64,000 nucleotides of DNA from CAYSYY01 sp964576115 [NCBI: uncultured Gemmatimonadota bacterium] (lineage in GTDB: Bacteria > Blakebacterota > Blakebacteria > Blakebacterales): NCBI GenBank assembly GCA_964576115.1, contig CAZNUA010000008.1, forward strand, positions 30,141-94,140. Direction: 5' to 3'. The number at the start of each line of letters is the position of its first letter. Position 1 is the first letter of the stretch. Both the position numbers and the translations under genes were made by a program. Positions 1 to 8,913 of the stretch are shown one piece after another. Below the pieces are notes generated by a model. It made no database searches and was not told where the DNA came from. It saw only the letters and a program-made list of their open reading frames with translations.

Positions 1-3000
1 GATCACATCGGCCGGGAACTGCTCGACCTCGATGTCGGGCGGCACTCCCACGTTCTCGACCACGAAGCCGTCCTCGGTCCAGATGGCCAGGTTCGGCGCC
101 GTGACTGACCCCCCGTCGAGCAGAACGGGGAATCCCAGGGTGCCGACCAGTCCTCCCCAGGTCCGCCGGCCGATCAGCAGACCCAGGCCGAGTTTGCGCC
201 ACATCCAGGGCAGCAGATCGCCCCCCGAACCGGCGGTCTCGTCGATCAGCATCACTTTCGGGCCCTGGATCGAGGAGAGCGGTGTGGGCAGGTCCTCGCC
301 GTAGCGCATCGCCCAGTGGCAGATTTCGGGCCGGCGCAGCAGGTCGATGTAGTAATCGGCCACCGAGCCGCCGCCGTTGAACCGCTCGTCGACGATGATG
401 GCGTCCTTGTGCGCCTGGGGGAAGAAGTAGCGTTTGAAATAGACATGCCCCGAGGTGGACGTGTTGGGCACATAGGTGTAGGCCACCCGGCCGCCGGTGG
501 CTTCGTCGACCCGGCGCAGGTTACCCTCGACCCAGTCGCGGTTGCGCAGGGCATATTCGGAGGTGATCGGGACGACCGTGACGGTGCGCGCCTCGCGGCC
601 GTCGGGGCGCGGTCCGACCGTGATCTCGACCATCTTCCCGGTGGTGTTCTCGAAACGGGCGTAGAGGTTGTCGGGGGGGCGCAGTTCGACCCCGTTGACG
701 GCCAGCAGGTACTCGCCGGCCTGCACCTCGACCCCCGGCTCTGTCAGCGGCGAGCGCAGATTCCCGTTCCAGTTCAGGCCGCCGTAGACCTTCTCGAACC
801 GGTAGCGGCCCCGGTCGATCACGTAGTCGGCTCCGAGCAGCCCGCCGGGCACGCTCTCGGCCCGGTGCAGGTAATCCCCCCCGCCGACCCGGTGGTGGCC
901 GACCCCGATTTCGGAGCACATCCACATCATGACCCGGTTCAGATCGGCCCGGGTGGCGCAGTGAGGCAGGAAGATGCTGTATTTCTCGCGCATCGCCGGC
1001 CAGTCGGCGCCGTGCATGCCGGGGTCGTAGAAGTAATCGCGGTTGATCCGCCAGGCCTCGTTGAAGATCTGCTCCCACTCGGCGCGGGGATCGATCCGGA
1101 CTTCGATCTCATCGACCGCCAGACGCCCCGACCCGGGCCGGATCGCACTCCCGGCACCGGCGATCAGCCAGTTCGAGCCCTGCAATACCAGCACCTTCTT
1201 CCGGTCGGCCGACAGACGGTAGTCTCTGACCCCTTCGAGCAGGGTTTCTTCGGAGCGCTCCTCCAGATCGAAGAGGCAGAGGCTGGTGGTCCGGTCAGCA
1301 GCGGTCTTCAGGTAATAGAGGGTGCCCGCGGGGCCGGCCTGCAGGTTGGTGTAAAGGGCCGAGCGCAGAGGCAGGGCGAGGATGCGCTGATCGAGCCCGG
1401 AGAAATCGATCACGACCTCGACCTCTTCGGCGCTCTCATCCCTCTCACGGCCGCCGCGTGTCGTGCCTGCCTGCTCACCGGCCTCGCCGGCGGCCTCCTC
1501 GTCACTGCGGCGCGCCAGGGGTGAGAGTTCCCCCTGCGGCAGGACCGCCAGGTAGAGAGCGTTCGACATCTCCATGTCGGCGTTCGACATCGCGAACCAG
1601 CTGCGCACCGGCCCGGCATCGGTCGAAGCGGCCATATAGAGGTATTTCCCGCCGGCATCGAAGACAGGTGAGGTCACATCGCTCAGGCCGTCGGTGATGT
1701 GATAGGAGCGGTCCTCGGCGACACTGTAGAGATAGACCTGCTGGAAATAGGTCCGGGTGTAGAGGGTGTAGGCCAGCCAGCGCGAATCGGGCGACCAGTT
1801 GTGATGCATGATCTTCTGCGGACCGTAGAGAATCTCCCGGGCGATCTCCTTCACCTCGCCCGAAGCGACGTCGAGCACGTAGAGCGACCACGAATTGTCG
1901 CTGAAACTGATCCGGGTTCCGTCCGGCGACCAGACCGGATCCTCGTAGAAGCCCGCTCCCGGAACCGCGAAGGTGCGCACCTCGCCCTCTCCATCCTGGG
2001 GAGCGAGGACGAGTTCGTATTCGCCCGAGGCGTCGGAGAAATACGCGATCTGCGTACCGTCGGGCGACCAGGCCGGGGAACGCTCGTGCGAATCCGAAGT
2101 GGCGGTGAGCAGGCGCACGTCGCCCTCCTCGGCCGGCACGGTGGCGATGTCGCCCCGGAACTCGAACACGGCCCGCACCCCCGAGGGGGAGATGTCGGCG
2201 TTGCGCACCCAGCGGGCCCCGCTGATGTAGCGCGGCCTGACCTCGAGCAGATCGGCGGCCACGCCGATCGTGAGACGGCCGCAGGTATCGGTCGCGGGAT
2301 CGAAGAGATGCAGCCAGCCGGCCTGCTCGTAGATGATCATCCCGGCTCCGGCCGAGCAGTTGACGATGGGGAAATCCTCGTGCCGGGTGTGCTGGACGAC
2401 TTCCTTCGAGCGGGGATCGAAGCTGAAGAGATTGAACTCCCCGTTGCGGTCGGAGCGGAACCAGACACGGTCATCGAACCACATCGGATCGGTGTCGTTG
2501 CAGCGCCCCTCCGGCTGCGGGATCTGCTCCACGTCGTGAGTGCGGGTATTGTACAGCCAGATCCGCGAAGCGGTGCCCCCGCGGTAGTTCTTCCACTGGT
2601 TAAAGCGCTCCCCCAGCGGAGTGTAGGCCATCATCCGGCCGTCGGGACTGTAGACGGCCTTATCGGCGTTCGGGATCGGCAGCGCCGTCGGATGCCCCCC
2701 CTCGACCGGAATGGTGAAGAGCTGGGAATACCGGTTGGTGAAGGTCTGGCGCGAGGAACGGAAGAGCACCTCCGAACCGTCGGTCGTAAAGCCCTGCACC
2801 ACATCGGCCCCGGGGTGCCAGGTCAACCGGCGCGGCACTCCACCGGCGCTCTCGACCACGTAGACATCGGTGTTTCCGTCATACTGGGCGCTGAAGGCCA
2901 GCAGCCGGCCGTCGGGAGAAAAGCGCGGATTCGATTCGCTGCCGACATGGGTGGTCAGGCGCCGGACCCCGCTCCCATCGCGGTTGGCGGTCCAGAGATC

Positions 3001-3147
3001 TCCGGCGTAGAGGAAGGCGATAGCCCCGGCGCTGACCGCCGGTTCGGCGAGCAGTCGGGTATCGCGGATGTCCTGGGCATCGGTCGTGAGCGGACCCGCC
3101 CCCGGAAGCAGGAGCAGGGCAACGAGTGCCAGCGGCTTCGTTCTCAT
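1..3147 (-). CDS. Tricorn-type protease homolog (S41), C-terminus cut off by window edge
   Basis: Secreted or periplasmic tricorn-like peptidase; 1049 codons are visible without a stop. The ATG at 3147 follows an AAAGG ribosome site and begins a hydrophobic signal segment ending near TTDAQ. The first ~650 residues are WD40/PD40-like propeller blades with repeated SPDG-type motifs (FSPDGRLLAF, WSPDGTQIAYF, WSPDGTRISF). A PDZ-like region and an S41 protease core follow. H751/H752 (GVGHHRVGGGD), S974 (DETAGSGGD) and E1031 (VENVGVPPD) lie at spacings like the His746, Ser965 and Glu1023 of the Thermoplasma enzyme, so the active site looks complete. The family is about 1050-1090 residues, so only a short tail is missing. 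The family degrades oligopeptides; the substrate here is unknown. It is divergent from the aldehyde dehydrogenase. Confidence 0.9.
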   Translation of the reverse strand, partial: MRTKPLALVALLLLPGAGPLTTDAQDIRDTRLLAEPAVSAGAIAFLYAGDLWTANRDGSGVRRLTTHVGSESNPRFSPDGRLLAFSAQYDGNTDVYVVESAGGVPRRLTWHPGADVVQGFTTDGSEVLFRSSRQTFTNRYSQLFTIPVEGGHPTALPIPNADKAVYSPDGRMMAYTPLGERFNQWKNYRGGTASRIWLYNTRTHDVEQIPQPEGRCNDTDPMWFDDRVWFRSDRNGEFNLFSFDPRSKEVVQHTRHEDFPIVNCSAGAGMIIYEQAGWLHLFDPATDTCGRLTIGVAADLLEVRPRYISGARWVRNADISPSGVRAVFEFRGDIATVPAEEGDVRLLTATSDSHERSPAWSPDGTQIAYFSDASGEYELVLAPQDGEGEVRTFAVPGAGFYEDPVWSPDGTRISFSDNSWSLYVLDVASGEVKEIAREILYGPQKIMHHNWSPDSRWLAYTLYTRTYFQQVYLYSVAEDRSYHITDGLSDVTSPVFDAGGKYLYMAASTDAGPVRSWFAMSNADMEMSNALYLAVLPQGELSPLARRSDEEAAGEAGEQAGTTRGGRERDESAEEVEVVIDFSGLDQRILALPLRSALYTNLQAGPAGTLYYLKTAADRTTSLCLFDLEERSEETLLEGVRDYRLSADRKKVLVLQGSNWLIAGAGSAIRPGSGRLAVDEIEVRIDPRAEWEQIFNEAWRINRDYFYDPGMHGADWPAMREKYSIFLPHCATRADLNRVMMWMCSEIGVGHHRVGGGDYLHRAESVPGGLLGADYVIDRGRYRFEKVYGGLNWNGNLRSPLTEPGVEVQAGEYLLAVNGVELRPPDNLYARFENTTGKMVEITVGPRPDGREARTVTVVPITSEYALRNRDWVEGNLRRVDEATGGRVAYTYVPNTSTSGHVYFKRYFFPQAHKDAIIVDERFNGGGSVADYYIDLLRRPEICHWAMRYGEDLPTPLSSIQGPKVMLIDETAGSGGDLLPWMWRKLGLGLLIGRRTWGGLVGTLGFPVLLDGGSVTAPNLAIWTEDGFVVENVGVPPDIEVEQFPADVI

Positions 3148-3335
3148 GGTCGGGTACCTTTCTTCGATTCCGTCGTTCCGGTCTGATCCGATCCGAGTGT
3201 AATCCCCCGGCCCCGGCTGCGCCAATCCCGCCGTGGCCGGACGCCGGGTTGGCTGTACCCGCGGTGCGGTTGCAGGTAGAATCCCCTCCGGAGTCGAGCG
3301 GACCCTGGACAGCCCTGACACCCAGGAGGAATGCG

Positions 3336-4904
3336 GTGACCATCGACGAGATCGCAACGCGGCTCGACCGGGCGAACCTCGACCGCCTTGCCGCCCGGGT
3401 GACAGCGCTCGGAGCCCGGGAGAGCTTCGCCGTCGCGGCCCCCTGGACCGGCGAAGTCCTGGCCGAGGCGCCGCTGTGCACCGCCGCCGACGCGCTCGCA
3501 GCCGTCGCCGGAGCCCGGGAGGTCCAGCGGGAGTGGGCCGCCCGCCCGCTCCGGAAGCGGGCCCGCCTGCTGGTCGGGATCCACGACCTGATCTGGCGCG
3601 AGAGCGAGGCGATCCTCGACATTATCCAGGCCGAGACCGGCAAGGCCCGCTGTCACTGTTTCGAAGAGGTGGGCGATGTCGCCGTCATGGCCCGCTACTA
3701 CGCCTTCCACGGCCCCCGCCACCTGCGCCCCCGCCGCCGGCGCGGCGGCGTTCCTCTCCTGACCCGGATCCGCGAATACCGTCACCCGGTCGGGATCGCG
3801 GCCCTGATCTCGCCCTGGAACTACCCTCTGACGCTGAGTCTCTCCGATCTGCTCGCCGCCCTGCTGGCGGGCAATGGTGCGGTCCTCAAGCCCGACCGGC
3901 TCACACCGTTTACCGCCCTGTGGGCCCTCGACCTGCTCGAACGCGCCGGCCTTCCGGCGGGGCTGGTGCGGGTCGTGACCGGCCGGGGCTCAGAACTGGC
4001 CCCGGCCCTGATCGCGGCCTCCGACTTCCTGATGTTCACCGGCAGTACGCAGACCGGTCGGCTGCTCGCTTCGGAGGCCGGATCGCATCTCGTCGACTGC
4101 ACCATGGAACTGGGCGGCAAGAACGCCATGATCGTCTGCGCCGGAGCCGATCTGGACCGGGCGGCGCGGGTGGCGGTCTGGGACTGTTTTTCCTCCACCG
4201 GACAGCTCTGTGTGTCGATCGAACGAATCTACGTCGAGGCGGCGGTCGCCGACGACTTCGCCGCCCGGTTCGTGCGCGAAACGGAACGGCTTCGCCTCGG
4301 GGCCGCTTTCGATTACTCCGCCGACATGGGTTCGCTGATCAGTGCCGAGCAGCTGGCCAAGGTCACCGCTCATGTCGATGAGGCGGTCGCGGCCGGGGCC
4401 CGCGTGCTGACCGGCGGCCGCCCCCGCCCCGATCTGGGCCCCCTCTTCTACGAACCGACCATCCTGAGTGATGTCCCTGAAGACGCGGTCGTCCTGGGCG
4501 AGGAGACCTTCGGTCCGGTCGTATCTCTTCTCCCGGTCGCCGGGATCGAGGAGGCCGTCGCGGCCGCCAACGATTCCCCCTACGGCCTGAACGCCGCGGT
4601 CTGGGACCGCAACGCGCGCCGCGCCCGGGCCCTCGCCCGGCGCCTGGAAACCGGTACGGTGAGCGTGAACGATTCCTACCGGGCCAGCTGGATCAGTGCC
4701 GACGCCCCTCAGGGGGGGTGGAAAGACTCGGGGCTGGGACGCCGGCACGGCCGGGAGGGTCTGCTCAAATACACCGAGGTGCAGACCGTGGCGGTTCAGC
4801 GCCTGCTGCCGATCGGCCCCCCTCCCGGCTGGAGCGAGGAACGCTTCCACCGCCTGCTCGAACGCCTGCTCCGGCTCCTGCGCCGTATTCCCGGCCTGCG
4901 CTGA
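3336..4904 (+). CDS. NAD(P)-dependent aldehyde dehydrogenase
   Basis: ALDH-superfamily enzyme of 522 residues oxidising an aldehyde to an acid. I chose the GTG at 3336 because AGGAGGA lies 5 bases upstream; the open frame extends further but without ALDH similarity. The hallmarks are all present: Asn162 in SPWNYPL, FTGSTQTG at 234-241, Glu258 in ELGGKN, catalytic Cys292 in GQLC, and EETFGPVV near residue 390. The N-terminal layout resembles succinate-semialdehyde dehydrogenases, but the substrate cannot be fixed from motifs. The last ~30 residues are Arg/Leu-rich and amphipathic, which may be a membrane-association tail. It stands alone and converges with the DUF2723 gene 17 bases downstream. 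Confidence 0.93.
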   Translation: MTIDEIATRLDRANLDRLAARVTALGARESFAVAAPWTGEVLAEAPLCTAADALAAVAGAREVQREWAARPLRKRARLLVGIHDLIWRESEAILDIIQAETGKARCHCFEEVGDVAVMARYYAFHGPRHLRPRRRRGGVPLLTRIREYRHPVGIAALISPWNYPLTLSLSDLLAALLAGNGAVLKPDRLTPFTALWALDLLERAGLPAGLVRVVTGRGSELAPALIAASDFLMFTGSTQTGRLLASEAGSHLVDCTMELGGKNAMIVCAGADLDRAARVAVWDCFSSTGQLCVSIERIYVEAAVADDFAARFVRETERLRLGAAFDYSADMGSLISAEQLAKVTAHVDEAVAAGARVLTGGRPRPDLGPLFYEPTILSDVPEDAVVLGEETFGPVVSLLPVAGIEEAVAAANDSPYGLNAAVWDRNARRARALARRLETGTVSVNDSYRASWISADAPQGGWKDSGLGRRHGREGLLKYTEVQTVAVQRLLPIGPPPGWSEERFHRLLERLLRLLRRIPGLR

Positions 4905-4921
4905 CGAGAGCGCAGACCGTA

Positions 4922-7270
4922 CTACCGCTGCCCGCCGGGGCCTGAGACGGTCCGCGCCCGGGGCAGAAGGAATTCGGCCACCTCTTCCAGACCGGCGGGA
5001 ACGATCCCCATCCGCAGGGTGTCGATCCAGGCCCGGGCTTCGCGGTCGCCGGGCATGATCGTGAGCCAGCGTTCGATCACTCCCACCGCCCGCTCGAACT
5101 GCCCCGTGACGGCATAGGAATGGATCAGCGCCAAGAAGGCACGGGCACGGTAGCCCGGTATCTGGAATTCGGCGTCGAGGACCTCTTCGAGCATCTCCTG
5201 GGCCCGCAGGGTGTCCCCGGCGGCCTGGGTCAGAATGCCGTGAAAGTACTGAAAGTCGGAACCGGCAAAATCGACCATCTGGTCGCCGTACTCGAGCAGA
5301 GCGGCGGCCCGTTCCACCTCGCCGCGGAGCAGCAGGGCGTGGGCCGTGTTCTGGAACACCACCCGGTAATTGTGGATCAGGGTCGAAGCGTTCTCGTCCT
5401 TGTATACCCTTTTGTCGATGATGGCCCGGTACTTGAAGACCTCACGGAGCCGGCGCTCGGTCAGGTCGACGTTGACCATTTCGGCGTCGGGCACCAGCTG
5501 CAGGGCGAAGCCCTGGATCTCGGCGTGGTGGTCGAAAAAAGCCATGTTCTCGGTCGGGACCGTGATGGCGAAATAGACCGGGCGCCGCCCGTTGTTGGCG
5601 GCCAGGATCCAGGCCACCATCTGATCCTGGATGCGGATATAGCGCTGGCCCGGAATGCGCCACTCAAGTCCGGCCACGGTCAGGGTGGTGTCCTGCGGCA
5701 TGGCCTGCAGACCGAGCTGGGCGATCTGCCTGTCTGTCAGGGAGATCGGCACCCCCAGCACGTCCCTGAGCCAGGTGATGTACCACTGCAGATTGAGGAT
5801 GCTCAGGTTGATCACGGCCACGTCGGGCCTGATGCCCTCGACCGTCTGCAGGTACCAGAGCGGGTAGGTATCGTTGTCTCCGTTGGTGAAGATGATCGCG
5901 TCCTGCTCGCACGACTGCAGGATGTTATAGCCGTAGTCCCAGGCCACCCAGTCGCCGCTGCGGTCGTGGGAGTGGAAGTTCGAGCCGAACTGGAAGCCGA
6001 CCAGGGCGATCCCGATCACGAGTATGACCATGGCCGCCGAGCGGACGGCACCCGAGATGGCAGCCGGGGCCGTATCTTTATCCCGGTTGGTCAGGTAATC
6101 CCGCACCAGGGCGGCCAGACCGGCCATGCCGGTGCCGATCCAGATGGCGGTGGCGAAATAACAGCCCACGAAGATGTAATCCCGATCCCGGGGTTGCGGA
6201 TCGGGCATATTCAGGTAGACCACCAGTCCCAGACCCATGATCGTCCACAGGGCCGCATTGGCCAGGAAGGTACGCCGGTCGCGCTGGAAATTGATCACCG
6301 CCCCGAAAAGAGCGATGAAGTAGAAGGGCAGGAAGAACTCGCGGCGCAGATACCGCAGGAAGTGATAGTCGAGCTGGTAGGACCAGAAGTCGGCCTTGCG
6401 ATCGAAGATCGCGAGCAGCATCGATTCCGATCCGTACTGGCGCCGCTGCAGGACCTGCATGAAGTTCTGCCAGTTTTCCGGGTTGGTCATATCGACCGGC
6501 GGATCGAGCCCGCTCCGGATATAGATCAGGGCGTAGATCGTAAATCCGAGTCCGGCCAGAAGAACCGCCCAGACCCAGATATCGACCCGCTTGAGCACCG
6601 GCCGGTCGAAGTACCAGAGCAGAATCAGGATGGTGGGGATGGTGAGCAGGGCCAGCAGGTGGTTGGCGGCCCCGACCCCGAAGAGATACCCGATCAGCAG
6701 CAACAGGGGCGCCCGCCGGCTGTCGAGCCCGCCGCGCAGGTGGCGGAAAACGAGCCAGATGCAGAGCGCGGTGACCATTATCGATAGGCTGTAGACCTCG
6801 GCCTCGACGGCGTTGAACCAGGCCGAATGGCTGAAGGCGTACGCCAGGGCGCCGGTCCCGGCCGCAACCGCCTGGACCAGCGGCGAGTAGACCTCGTTCT
6901 CTTCCTTCACCGCCCCGGAATGCAGCACACCCTTTTCGGTCGTCTGTCCCCCGCTTCCCCAGAGCCGGACGATCTCGAGAATGATGGCGTACAGCAGCAC
7001 GGCGGTGACGGTCGAGGTCACGACCGAAATGAAATTCACCTCGGCGGCGACGTTGACGGGGGTGGGAATCAGGGTAAAGAGCCGGCCCAGCAGAACGAAG
7101 GTCGGGGCGGCGGGCGGATGGGTGATACCGAGCGACCAGGCCGCCGCAATGAACTCGCCCGCATCCCAGAAAGCCACCGTCGGGGCGATAGTGATGAAGT
7201 AGACGAAAAACGAAGCCAGTCCGACGATCCAGGCCCCGATGGTGCGTGGATCACGCGAGCTCTTCTCCAT
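4922..7270 (-). CDS. DUF2723 multi-pass membrane protein (GT-C-like)
   Basis: Protein of 782 residues with roughly ten or more membrane segments over the first ~430 residues, then a soluble part. The N-terminal block APTVAFWDAGEFIAAAWSLG is the recognisable DUF2723 signature: an acidic DAGE in the first loop, the position where GT-C glycosyltransferases carry catalytic acid residues. The family is therefore usually thought of as lipid-linked sugar transferases related to O-mannosyltransferases. The C-terminal ~180 residues contain helical-repeat sequence (HALLLRGEVERAAALLEYG and FERAVGVIERWLTIMPGDREA) that looks TPR-like. GGAGG lies 12 bases before the ATG. DUF2723 proteins are typical of FCB bacteria. 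No neighbouring glycan genes help define a substrate. Confidence 0.85.
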   Translation of the reverse strand: MEKSSRDPRTIGAWIVGLASFFVYFITIAPTVAFWDAGEFIAAAWSLGITHPPAAPTFVLLGRLFTLIPTPVNVAAEVNFISVVTSTVTAVLLYAIILEIVRLWGSGGQTTEKGVLHSGAVKEENEVYSPLVQAVAAGTGALAYAFSHSAWFNAVEAEVYSLSIMVTALCIWLVFRHLRGGLDSRRAPLLLLIGYLFGVGAANHLLALLTIPTILILLWYFDRPVLKRVDIWVWAVLLAGLGFTIYALIYIRSGLDPPVDMTNPENWQNFMQVLQRRQYGSESMLLAIFDRKADFWSYQLDYHFLRYLRREFFLPFYFIALFGAVINFQRDRRTFLANAALWTIMGLGLVVYLNMPDPQPRDRDYIFVGCYFATAIWIGTGMAGLAALVRDYLTNRDKDTAPAAISGAVRSAAMVILVIGIALVGFQFGSNFHSHDRSGDWVAWDYGYNILQSCEQDAIIFTNGDNDTYPLWYLQTVEGIRPDVAVINLSILNLQWYITWLRDVLGVPISLTDRQIAQLGLQAMPQDTTLTVAGLEWRIPGQRYIRIQDQMVAWILAANNGRRPVYFAITVPTENMAFFDHHAEIQGFALQLVPDAEMVNVDLTERRLREVFKYRAIIDKRVYKDENASTLIHNYRVVFQNTAHALLLRGEVERAAALLEYGDQMVDFAGSDFQYFHGILTQAAGDTLRAQEMLEEVLDAEFQIPGYRARAFLALIHSYAVTGQFERAVGVIERWLTIMPGDREARAWIDTLRMGIVPAGLEEVAEFLLPRARTVSGPGGQR

Positions 7271-7435
7271 GAAGATGCATACCCTCCTGAGACGGGGAAC
7301 GAGAAGGTGCCTGCATGCTATATGTCCGGGTTGGACCGGGCAAGCCCCGGCGTATCCGGGCAGACGGTCCGATTCTGATTCAAGACTCCCGAAACTCCGG
7401 CCGGTTCGCCGCCGTCATCACAAATAATCCACAGG

Positions 7436-7464
7436 TTGACATGGCGCCGGAGGTGTAGTATCGA
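7436..7464 (+). promoter_or_regulatory. Possible sigma70-type promoter for the sulfur/PLP gene pair
   Basis: A perfect TTGACA at 7436-7441 is followed after 17 bases by TATCGA (7459-7464); TAGTAT at 7456 is an alternative, poorly spaced -10. It lies about 80 bases upstream of the ATG at 7546 in the divergent intergenic region, which is locally AT-richer around 7420-7436. Confidence 0.35.
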
Positions 7465-7545
7465 GCCGACTTATGATGTACGAGGAAGCGGGGCGGTTCG
7501 TCCGGCCCGACTCCGCTGAAGATGCCTCGTTCCGGGGAGAGTGCA

Positions 7546-8871
7546 ATGGATCAGACGTTCGGCTTCGCCTGCTGGGACTGCGGACACGCCATGGATTGGG
7601 ACGGACATAGCCCCAAGGAGGCCTGCCCGGCCTGCGGCGGGAACGTCCTGACCGTCACCTACCCGGGGCTGACCGCCGACCGGCTGCGTCGCATCATCGA
7701 AGACGATACGGGCGTCGAAGGACTCTGGCGCTACTTCGAGGTACTGCCCCTGCAGGATCGGGCCAACATCGTCTCGCGCGGCGAAGGGGCGGTGCCGATC
7801 GAACGGTGGTCTTTCCTGGAAGAATTCGCCCGCTCGACCGTCGGGCTCGAGGTGATGGTATGGGTGCACCGCCACGACTCGAACCCCGGCACCGGCAGTT
7901 TCAAGGATCTGGCCGGCAGCCTGGTCTCGAGCGCCATGAAGGAACGCGGGGTCGGCGAGTACGTGGTCTCGAGTACGGGGAATACGGCCACGGCCTATTC
8001 CTGCTACCTGGCCGCAGCCGGATGCACCCTGTATGCCTTCATCCCCCGTTTCGCTCCGCCCTTCAAGGTGGCCGACATCGCCGCCTTCGGACAGCATGTC
8101 TATCAGATCGACGGCGACTACCCCACCGCCCGGGCGTTCGCCGGCTCCTTTGCAACCGAACACGGTCTGGCCATGGCGGGGGGCACCTTCGACCCCTTCC
8201 GGATCGAGGCCAAGCGGACCATGGCCTTCGAGTGGTACCGGCACTGCGAGGTCTTCCCGACGGTGTACATTCAGGCGCTGAGCGGGGGCACCGGTCCGCT
8301 CGGAACCGACCGGGGAGCCCGCGAGCTGCGCGCCTACGGCCTGATCGAAGAGGTGCCGCGTCTGCTGCTCTGTCAGACGAGCCGCTGCGCGCCCATGGCC
8401 AGTTCGTGGCGCAAGGCCCGGGAGGCAGGCTTCCCCGAGGGCTGGCATGAAACCTTCGACACCATCGACGATCCCGAGACCGAGGTGCCCACTCTGGCCG
8501 AGGGGCATCCCGCCGCTTACCCGCGCCTGGCGGCTCTGGTCAGGGATTCGGGGGGCGAGATCTTCGACTTCCCCGAGGAACTCACCCCGGCCGTGGGCCG
8601 CCTGATCGCCTACGAGACCGGAATCCGCATCGGCAGCGCCGGGGCGGTAAGCCTGGGTGGTTTCTTCGCCGCCCTGCGGGGTGGCTGGCTGCGCGAAGGC
8701 GACAGCATTCTGCTGACCACCGGCGAAGGGATCCAGCGCGATCCCGATTTCCTGCCCAAGATGTCCGGAGCCGTCCGGCACGCCGACGCTCCGGAAAACG
8801 TCTCGCGGCAGGATCGGATATCTCTGCGCGAGGAAATCTATGATCCCCTGCGCACCTATACCCGAGGCTGA
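7546..8871 (+). CDS. Threonine-synthase-family PLP enzyme (possible cysteate synthase)
   Basis: Fold-type II PLP enzyme of 441 residues. The ATG at 7546 has GGGGAGA 5 bases upstream; the earlier ATG at 7522 has none. An N-terminal zinc-ribbon-like pair (C9, C12, C27, C30) precedes the catalytic domain, as in many threonine synthases. The Schiff-base Lys120 sits in NPGTGSFKDLAGS, and the phosphate loop is STGNTATA at 143-150. The lysine motif ends FKDL rather than the FKDR of ordinary threonine synthases, and the C-terminal glycine loop (ALSGGTGPLG) is also atypical. Archaeal cysteate synthase is known to have evolved from threonine synthase and joins O-phosphoserine with sulfite. The downstream fusion gene would make sulfite and the phosphoserine precursor, so that activity is a serious alternative to threonine synthesis. 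The family call is firm; the substrate is open. Confidence 0.82.
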   Translation: MDQTFGFACWDCGHAMDWDGHSPKEACPACGGNVLTVTYPGLTADRLRRIIEDDTGVEGLWRYFEVLPLQDRANIVSRGEGAVPIERWSFLEEFARSTVGLEVMVWVHRHDSNPGTGSFKDLAGSLVSSAMKERGVGEYVVSSTGNTATAYSCYLAAAGCTLYAFIPRFAPPFKVADIAAFGQHVYQIDGDYPTARAFAGSFATEHGLAMAGGTFDPFRIEAKRTMAFEWYRHCEVFPTVYIQALSGGTGPLGTDRGARELRAYGLIEEVPRLLLCQTSRCAPMASSWRKAREAGFPEGWHETFDTIDDPETEVPTLAEGHPAAYPRLAALVRDSGGEIFDFPEELTPAVGRLIAYETGIRIGSAGAVSLGGFFAALRGGWLREGDSILLTTGEGIQRDPDFLPKMSGAVRHADAPENVSRQDRISLREEIYDPLRTYTRG

Positions 8872-8913
8872 ATGACCGTGTAATTCGGACCGAGAGTCCG
8901 GGAGACCCCTGTC

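Noticed and set aside
1699-3186. 495-codon plus-strand frame at the left edge
   Set aside because: Opposite the Tricorn-like gene, whose propeller and catalytic motifs are present on the minus strand.
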